From the NCBI GenBank assembly GCA_937898885.1, contig CALDKD010000083.1, forward strand, positions 1-36,042: a stretch of 36,042 nt of DNA, read 5' to 3'. Within the stretch, counting starts at the first letter, position 1. Each line of letters starts with the position of its first letter. This DNA is from an uncultured Bacteroidales bacterium. Its GTDB lineage: Bacteria > Bacteroidota > Bacteroidia > Bacteroidales > Bacteroidaceae. A program made the translations under genes and the position numbers. Positions 31,149-36,042 of this stretch are shown piece by piece. The notes beneath the pieces are model-generated. The model saw only the letters and a list, made by a program, of their open reading frames with translations, did not search any database and was not told the origin of the DNA.

Positions 31149-31159
31149 ATATTGATTTG
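31149..31159 (+). promoter_or_regulatory. Rightward promoter box for the terminase block
   Basis: ATATTGATTTG on the plus strand is the exact inverted counterpart of the box in copy B, 68 bp away. It ends 29 bp before the ATG at 31189, giving a divergent promoter pair. Confidence 0.5.
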
Positions 31160-31188
31160 ATGCCCGTTGTAACCACAAGGCACACGCT

Positions 31189-31599
31189 ATGGGCAGTCCA
31201 TCCTACATCAGCAGACGCGACGAGGCTCTCTATCAGGCTTATCTCAGGGCACTCGAGCGCAAGGACATCACATCACACGAGGAGGCCGTACGCGCGGCCG
31301 TCAAGTCACCCACCGAGCGTTTCTGGGTATCACCCTTCCAGGCATACCGCGACGTGCTGGAGCGCGAGAGAGGTCACAGCGAGTTCAAGCGCGACACGCG
31401 CTGCCGTATGATGGACCAAATATACGGCCACTATCTCGAGATGCGCCGTATGCCCTCCTTCCGCGGCAGCTCCACATTCTTCATAGTGCAGTTCGCCGTC
31501 ATGCGCCGGGCTCCGGAGTTCTACATCAGCTACCACAGGGCATACAACATCATCAAGCAGATGCGCAATGAGCACAGGAGTAAGAGAGATGGCAGATAA
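31189..31599 (+). CDS. Small basic protein, terminase small-subunit position
   Basis: 136 residues, rich in Arg and aromatic residues: YISRRDEALYQAYLRAL at the start, then KSPTERFWVSPFQAYRDVLE and a C-terminal basic helix (RAYNIIKQMRNEHRSKRDGR). It is helical and predicted to bind nucleic acid. A gene just upstream of the large terminase often encodes the small subunit, but the rhomboid gene intervenes and no helix-turn-helix is certain. Its last 11 bp overlap the rhomboid start at 31589. Confidence 0.55.
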   Translation: MGSPSYISRRDEALYQAYLRALERKDITSHEEAVRAAVKSPTERFWVSPFQAYRDVLERERGHSEFKRDTRCRMMDQIYGHYLEMRRMPSFRGSSTFFIVQFAVMRRAPEFYISYHRAYNIIKQMRNEHRSKRDGR

Positions 31600-32104
31600 G
31601 CTGCTCGTGTACCTGGGTACCGGGAGACACCGCCTCACAGTGACGGCCGACATCTGCGTGCTCGCCTTGCTGCTCACGCTCCTCCTCCTGCGCGTCAGGC
31701 CGTCCGGGCACATGCTGACAGCCGCGCTGACATACCATTTCCTTCACGCCAACATCTTCCACTTGGCCGCCAACGTCTATGCCATCGCGCTGTTCCGTCC
31801 GCGCCTCAGGACCTGCGCCGTGGCATACGTGTCAGCCTCGCTGGCATACGTCATCACGGCGGCGCTCGCCGCGCATATACACGTCCTCTCGCCGCTCATA
31901 CCGTCCGTCGGTCTGTCCGGCTTCGTCTTCGCGGCATGGGCGCGCAAGTACGCGTCCTGGCGCTGGCCGGTGTGGAGGCCTCTCGCCTCCGGCATCCTTC
32001 TCGCCTTCCTGCCAGGCTTCAACTGGCTCATACACATACTGTCATTCATCATCTCATATCTGATATGGCGACTATCGCTCCGTCACGGCACCGCAGCGAG
32101 GTGA
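31589..32104 (+). CDS. Rhomboid-family intramembrane serine protease
   Basis: 171 residues from the ATG at 31589, which has AGGAG 8 bp upstream; an ATG at 31568 is the alternative. Six hydrophobic segments are visible. The rhomboid hallmarks are in order: TYHFLHANIFHLAANV in TM2, with the HxxxN pair His58/Asn62 (GlpG His150/Asn154); GLSG with Ser110 in TM4 (GlpG Ser201); and WLIHILSF in the last helix with His149 (GlpG His254). Rhomboids cut single transmembrane helices inside the membrane. The core is compact and lacks the usual N-terminal domain. It overlaps the terminase start by up to 40 bp, so the genes are coupled. A protease gene inside a packaging operon is unusual; a substrate is not known. 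Confidence 0.8.
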   Translation: MADKLLVYLGTGRHRLTVTADICVLALLLTLLLLRVRPSGHMLTAALTYHFLHANIFHLAANVYAIALFRPRLRTCAVAYVSASLAYVITAALAAHIHVLSPLIPSVGLSGFVFAAWARKYASWRWPVWRPLASGILLAFLPGFNWLIHILSFIISYLIWRLSLRHGTAAR

Positions 32105-34167
32105 CGGAGATGCTTGCCGAGAATGACCGCAGGAAGAGGGTCATCTTCGGCAACCACAACCAGGTCACCGGCAAGGGTATGGAGGGCCACACCCACAAGT
32201 GCGTCATACCCGACTACGAGCTGCCCGAGCAGTGGCTCACGGACGAGGTCTGGAACAACGAGCTCTACCGCATCGTGCTCAAGTGCGGCGGCATAGCCCG
32301 CTACCGCGAGTTCTTCGCCCTCACGCACGGCATGGAGGTCACGCACGAGGATGTCACCAAGCAGCTCATGGTGGCCCGCCTGTGCGGCGACCCCTCCTTC
32401 TCCTTCGCCATGGAGTACAAGGTGAAGAGCAAGAGGACCGGCCGTATGGTGCCGTTCATCCTCAACTACGCGCAGCGCGTCACGCTGGCCAGGCTGGAGG
32501 AGATGCGCCTGGCGGGAGAGCCCATCCGCCTCATCATACTGAAGGCCCGCCAGTGGGGCGGCTCCACCCTCGTGGATCTCTACATCTCCTGGATACAGCT
32601 GCACGTGATGACGGGCTGGTACGCCATCATCATAGCTCAGACCAAGGACACCGCCCACCGCATACGCGCCATGTACGAGAAGGCGCTGGAGCAGATGCCG
32701 GCCTTCATCTACGGATGCCGCAGGATGAAGTTCGCCCCTTACCGCCAGTCCGGAAGCGACTCCGTCATCGTTGACGAGAAGGGACACCAGATCATCGACA
32801 ACGTCATCACCACCGCCTCTTACGAGAACGCCGACACGTCGCGAGGCCTCGACTACGCCATGGCGCACTTCTCCGAGGTGGCCTACTGGCGCACCACGCC
32901 CAACAGGACAGCCTCGCAGGTCATCACCAACCTTGACAACAACATCGGCCTGGAGGCCAACACCCTTGAGGTCTTCGAGTCAACGGCCAACGGCCAGAGC
33001 GGCTATTTCTACGATGAGTACCAGCTTGCCAAGAAAGGCCTCAGCATCCGCAAGGCCATCTTCATACCGTTCTATTTCATCGAGAACGACATGCTAGCCT
33101 TCGCCTCGCGCTCCGAGATGCGCGACTTCTGCTGCCGGCTCATTGACCACAAGGACGAGGAGAGCGCTCCGGACGAGACGAGCGAGCCCGGACAGTACCT
33201 CTGGTCGCTCTGGCACAAGGGCGCCACCCTGGAGCATATCAAGTGGTACATCATGAAGCGCAGGTCGTTCCATGACCACGGCTCCATGGCGCAGGAGGTG
33301 CCGTCCGACGACATCGAGTGTTTCGTATATTCCGGTCACAACGTCTTCAACCCGTACCTGCTCGCCCTGCGCCGTGAGGCCTACCAGTATGCGCCGGACG
33401 AGACCGGCGACATAGTGAGGAACACCAGGGGCGAGCCCCGCTTCAAGGCCGGCCCCAACGGCCGGCTCAAGATGTGGCGCAGGCCGGCGGCGCTGCGCGT
33501 GGAGAACCAGTACATAGTCTGTGTTGACCTCGGAGGTCGCAGCCCCAAGTCCGACTACTCCGTCATCACCGTCATAGACCGCCTGCCCAAGCTCGTGAAG
33601 GGCGGCAAGCTGGAGGTGGTGGCCAGATGGCGCGGCCACCTGCGCTACGATGCCGTAGCCCGCATGGCCGTCCTGGTGGCCCGCTTCTACAATGACGCGC
33701 TGCTGGTGATAGAGTCCAACAGCTATGACCGCAAGAAGGCCGACGCCGGCCAGTTCGTGGAGACCGGCGACCACATCCGCGGAGCGCTGGCCGTCATCGG
33801 CGACAGCTATCAGAACCTGTACGTGCGCGCCGCCACCTCCGAGGAGGACATAAAGGCCGGCATCTACACCAAGATAGGCTTCCAGACCAACGTGCGCACC
33901 AAGCAGGACATGGTGGACTGGTTCGTCCCGCTCTTCGAGGACGACGAGTTCATAGACCATGACGAAGTCTTCTATGACGAGGCCGCCATCTATGAGGAGA
34001 AGGAGGGAGGCGGCTACGGCAACAAGCCCGGCGACGGCAACCACGACGATGTCATCATGACCGACATGATAGCCTGCCTGGTGGACAAGGACATGCCCCT
34101 CCCGGTGCTGCGCCGCACGGAGGCGGCCGTCACCAGAAAGGGCACGCACAACGAGTCAGAGCTGTGA
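32065..34167 (+). CDS. Terminase large subunit
   Basis: 700 residues from the ATG at 32065; an ATG at 32110, just after the rhomboid stop, is possible. The packaging ATPase has a Walker A-like LKARQWGGST (160-168), which replaces the usual GK(S/T), and a Walker B region MAHFSEVAYW with catalytic Glu270. The RNase H-type nuclease begins VCVDLGGRSPKSDY (Asp487) and continues LLVIESNSY and a late PGDGNHDDVIMTD Asp cluster. It pumps DNA into the procapsid and cuts concatemers. It ends the rightward block. Confidence 0.92.
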   Translation: MATIAPSRHRSEVTEMLAENDRRKRVIFGNHNQVTGKGMEGHTHKCVIPDYELPEQWLTDEVWNNELYRIVLKCGGIARYREFFALTHGMEVTHEDVTKQLMVARLCGDPSFSFAMEYKVKSKRTGRMVPFILNYAQRVTLARLEEMRLAGEPIRLIILKARQWGGSTLVDLYISWIQLHVMTGWYAIIIAQTKDTAHRIRAMYEKALEQMPAFIYGCRRMKFAPYRQSGSDSVIVDEKGHQIIDNVITTASYENADTSRGLDYAMAHFSEVAYWRTTPNRTASQVITNLDNNIGLEANTLEVFESTANGQSGYFYDEYQLAKKGLSIRKAIFIPFYFIENDMLAFASRSEMRDFCCRLIDHKDEESAPDETSEPGQYLWSLWHKGATLEHIKWYIMKRRSFHDHGSMAQEVPSDDIECFVYSGHNVFNPYLLALRREAYQYAPDETGDIVRNTRGEPRFKAGPNGRLKMWRRPAALRVENQYIVCVDLGGRSPKSDYSVITVIDRLPKLVKGGKLEVVARWRGHLRYDAVARMAVLVARFYNDALLVIESNSYDRKKADAGQFVETGDHIRGALAVIGDSYQNLYVRAATSEEDIKAGIYTKIGFQTNVRTKQDMVDWFVPLFEDDEFIDHDEVFYDEAAIYEEKEGGGYGNKPGDGNHDDVIMTDMIACLVDKDMPLPVLRRTEAAVTRKGTHNESEL

Positions 34168-34200
34168 TTACGGCTCTATCGCAGGTTGATACTGCTTTGG

Positions 34201-34629
34201 TTAAAGGTTGACACCTTCAATCTTGGCACGCACGACCAGAATGTCCATGTAATCCTTCATGGCACGAAGCTGGAAATTGAACGTCTCACGCGGGCAGGTC
34301 GGAGTGAAAGCAAGCATGCCTGCATCCCACTTGTCAATCATCTCGCAAAGGTTGTTGTAGCGGTTGTTGATCTGCACGAACTCTGCAAGGAAACGCTCCT
34401 TGTAGTCGGGTGACACCATCATGCGTGCCGTTCCAGCAAGCTCGTCGTTCTTCACTTCGGCGTTAGCCTTGTCGAACACATGCTTCGGGCACCAGGACTT
34501 GTAACCGTCCTCATAGGTTACTTCATAACCTTCGCCGTTGTTGTTCTCAACTCTGTAGCCTTTTTCTTTGGCTTCACTTGCAGACATCGGTTCTGCAGTC
34601 ACAAACTTAATACCAATGTATCTTTTCAT
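34201..34629 (-). CDS. Conserved small phage protein with SWCPKHVF motif
   Basis: 142 residues. The N-terminal 55 residues form a compact domain: MKRYIGIKFVTAEPMSASEA, GYEVTYEDGYKSWCPKHVF (motif at 45-52). The C-terminal part is helical (YKERFLAEFVQINNRYNNLC). The YIGxKxxxAxPMSxxEA...YEVxYEDGYxSWxPKxxF pattern is, as I recall, common in phages and plasmids of Firmicutes and Bacteroidetes, function unknown. Codon use is less GC-rich than in the terminase. Confidence 0.65.
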   Translation of the reverse strand: MKRYIGIKFVTAEPMSASEAKEKGYRVENNNGEGYEVTYEDGYKSWCPKHVFDKANAEVKNDELAGTARMMVSPDYKERFLAEFVQINNRYNNLCEMIDKWDAGMLAFTPTCPRETFNFQLRAMKDYMDILVVRAKIEGVNL

Positions 34630-34674
34630 ATTCTTCTCTTGACCGTGATGAGAATAGGGCTGAACTTAATATTG

Positions 34675-34926
34675 TCACTCGCCGGTCTCTTCGCCAGCGT
34701 TTTCTTCAATCACAGGCGCGTCAATCTCCTCGTAGTCTGACGGCACCTCCAGCAGCGGCTCGTCGCGCAGCGTCATCTCTCCGTCCACCAAGTGATAGTG
34801 GGAGTAGCCGAGGGCAAGCTCCTCGCCTGCCTCCCAGCCGTCCTCCTTGCGTCTCAGTATCTTTCCATCATCGGCAATGACCACCTTGTAGTCACGGATG
34901 CCGTTGTTTCTTGTCTCTGTTCTCAT
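34675..34926 (-). CDS. Small acidic protein
   Basis: 83 residues, acidic and strand-rich (YKVVIADDGKILRRKEDGWE, then HYHLVDGEMTLRDEPLLEV), with a disordered Glu-rich tail (PVIEENAGEETGE). It starts only 2 bp after the stop of the leucine-rich repeat gene, so the two are co-translated. It may be an accessory or chaperone of that protein, but no family is recognised. Confidence 0.5.
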   Translation of the reverse strand: MRTETRNNGIRDYKVVIADDGKILRRKEDGWEAGEELALGYSHYHLVDGEMTLRDEPLLEVPSDYEEIDAPVIEENAGEETGE

Positions 34927-34928
34927 AT

Positions 34929-36042
34929 TTATTCTTCTGTCGGTATTGCTGATATGATTGATGCGTATGTGCTCCAGCCTGATGCCGCCTTGTATGTCTC
35001 AACCGATGCGGCTGGCACGTAGATGTGAGCGAGTTTGGAGCAGTTACGGAAAACATTGCCCCCTAATGATGGAGGAGTAGTGGCATTAACCGTAAGTGAC
35101 AGCAGATTGGTGCAACCATCGAAAGCATAACTGTCTATGCTGGTTACCGTGCCAGGCAGCACGACATCTTCAAGCAGACTCCAACCATTGAAGCAGTGGT
35201 CTTCTATTGCAGTTATTGAACCTAAGTCGGTGATGTGCTTTATTGACAGGCCTCCATTATAGTTCATTCTGCCCAAGCCTGTCAGATTCGGCAGATACAG
35301 CGTGTCTTCAGGAAGATGCAGTTTGGTGCAGTCAGTGAAAGCGTGACCGCCTATGCTGGTGATGCCGACAGGCAGATTGATGGTTTCAAGATTGGTGCAG
35401 CCACTGAAAGCATAAACTCCTATGCTTGTGACCGTATCAGGCAGCACCACATCTTCAAGCAGACTCCAATTTACGAAGCAGCGTTCTCCTATTGCAGTTA
35501 TTGAACCTAAGTCGGTGATGTGCTTTATTGACAGGCCTCCATTATAGTTCATTCTGCCCAAGCCTGTCAGATTCGGCAGATACAGCGTGTCTTCAGGAAG
35601 ATGCAGTTTGGTGCAGTCAGTGAAAGCGTGACCGCCTATGCTGGTGATGCCGACAGGCAGATTGATGGTTTCAAGATTGGTGCAGCCACTGAAAGCATAA
35701 ACTCCTATGCTGGTTACGCCTGTAAACTCGCCAAACTCGTTGAACGAGACAATTGCCGTATTGCTTCGGAAATACGTTCCAATGCTCGTAATCGCCTGTA
35801 CCTGTGCCGTAGTCAGTCCAACACCATCGCCCCAATGCTGCAGAAGTACACGCAGCACCTCCGCGTCAGCGAAAGGCATATAGGTGATGTCCTTGTAGAA
35901 CAGCCTCAGCGGGTGGTTGAAGATAGTACTCAATGCCTCCTTGTAGCCAGCCATCGTGCTTGGACTCTGCTCCACAAACCGCAGTGCCTCAAAGTCGGCC
36001 TCGTAGTGGCCCTGGTCGAGCTTCATCTGGCCCTGCATGTCC
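34929..36042 (-). CDS. BspA-type leucine-rich repeat protein, 5' end outside window
   Basis: At least 370 residues; the reading frame stays open past the first visible Met (36038), so the true start lies to the right. The N-terminal visible 90 residues (MKLDQGHYEADFEALRFVEQ) are not repeats and may be a virion-attachment domain. Then follow BspA/LRR_5 repeats of the type VTSIGVYAFSGCTNLETINL and ITSIGGHAFTDCTKLHLP, up to about residue 300, ending with a divergent FRNCSKLAHIYVP unit. In Bacteroidetes these repeats bind host glycans or proteins. Placed in a phage, a receptor-binding or tail-fibre role is likely. Two units are identical at DNA level. Confidence 0.75.
   Translation of the reverse strand, partial: DMQGQMKLDQGHYEADFEALRFVEQSPSTMAGYKEALSTIFNHPLRLFYKDITYMPFADAEVLRVLLQHWGDGVGLTTAQVQAITSIGTYFRSNTAIVSFNEFGEFTGVTSIGVYAFSGCTNLETINLPVGITSIGGHAFTDCTKLHLPEDTLYLPNLTGLGRMNYNGGLSIKHITDLGSITAIGERCFVNWSLLEDVVLPDTVTSIGVYAFSGCTNLETINLPVGITSIGGHAFTDCTKLHLPEDTLYLPNLTGLGRMNYNGGLSIKHITDLGSITAIEDHCFNGWSLLEDVVLPGTVTSIDSYAFDGCTNLLSLTVNATTPPSLGGNVFRNCSKLAHIYVPAASVETYKAASGWSTYASIISAIPTEE
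35204..35711. repeat. Perfect 223-bp repeat with 285-bp period in the LRR gene
   Basis: 35204-35426 and 35489-35711 are identical over 223 bp, offset 285 bp (95 codons, in frame). The 62 bp between them differ more. Another diverged unit lies at about 35100-35200. Perfect identity points to recent duplication or gene conversion, and recombination could change repeat number in steps of 95 residues. Confidence 0.85.

Larger units (their letters stand above)
12784..36042. mobile_element. Prophage, left part (tailed phage structural, packaging and lysis genes)
   Basis: From the tRNA remnant to the right edge the content is phage: portal, large terminase, capsid, scaffold-like protein, head-tail proteins, holin, endolysin and spanin. 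Base composition is clearly more GC-rich than the higBA region. A large portal directly followed by one long neck/tail gene, without an obvious tape-measure or tail-tube gene, fits a short-tailed (podovirus-like) virion. No integrase, repressor, replication or tail-sheath gene is seen, so the element continues to the right. Integration is inferred from the junction only. Confidence 0.85.

Noticed and set aside
32083..32868. 261-codon minus-strand ORF
   Set aside because: Antisense shadow of the terminase N-terminus, no family features.
33094..34149. 351-codon minus-strand ORF
   Set aside because: Antisense shadow of the terminase gene, whose ATPase and nuclease motifs are clear on the other strand.

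Overview
The window joins a Bacteroidales-type chromosome segment (about 1-12.78 kb) to the structural and lysis half of a GC-rich tailed-phage prophage (about 12.78 kb to the right edge). The host call rests on the Bacteroides/Prevotella-like CarB and CarA, the long PurF-like protein fused in position to carA-carB, short lipoprotein signals with little Shine-Dalgarno use, an ORF6N remnant and a HigB-HigA pair. No integrase, repressor or replication gene lies in the window, so the phage is incomplete here and its lifestyle is inferred from its junction with the chromosome.

Chromosomal part. A PstS-like phosphate-binding lipoprotein is followed by about 770 bp of decayed DNA. Then, all leftward, come an exported linear amide C-N hydrolase (Ntn hydrolase), a 5'-nucleotidase lipoprotein, and the operon PurF-like - carA - carB. 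That operon has a possible leader attenuator and a 22-bp perfect palindrome after carB. The CarA glutaminase site reads GIGMGC where the family has GICxG, so the expected cysteine nucleophile is missing. A broken ORF6N gene, higB-higA and an orphan antitoxin-like gene precede a tRNA 3'-end remnant with its own terminator, which is the probable prophage attachment junction.

Phage part. Gene blocks alternate in direction. (1) Leftward 17969-13205: portal and a large tail/neck protein. (2) Rightward 18096-21674: a fusion protein carrying a complete Ntn-hydrolase domain, three tandem paralogues of that fusion's N-terminal domain, and a small protein. (3) Leftward 31047-21707: scaffold-like protein, HAD phosphatase, major capsid protein with an export-signal-like N-terminus, a small protein, a head-tail adaptor candidate, holin, amidase endolysin, unimolecular spanin, 4-TM protein, a small DNA-binding protein, a Gly/Cys-rich protein and six small coupled genes. 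(4) Rightward 31189-34167: a small gene in the terminase-small-subunit position, a rhomboid-type intramembrane protease with all catalytic residues, and the large terminase. (5) Leftward from the right edge to 34201: a BspA-type leucine-rich repeat protein and two small genes of less GC-rich composition.

The two divergent intergenic regions (portal/Ntn fusion and scaffold/terminase block) share an identical two-part promoter-like motif. The most unusual phage content is the set of membrane- and processing-related pieces around the virion genes: a rhomboid protease, a capsid protein with a hydrophobic leader, an Ntn hydrolase fused to a virion-operon domain, and an HAD phosphatase whose last five residues match those of the scaffold-like protein.
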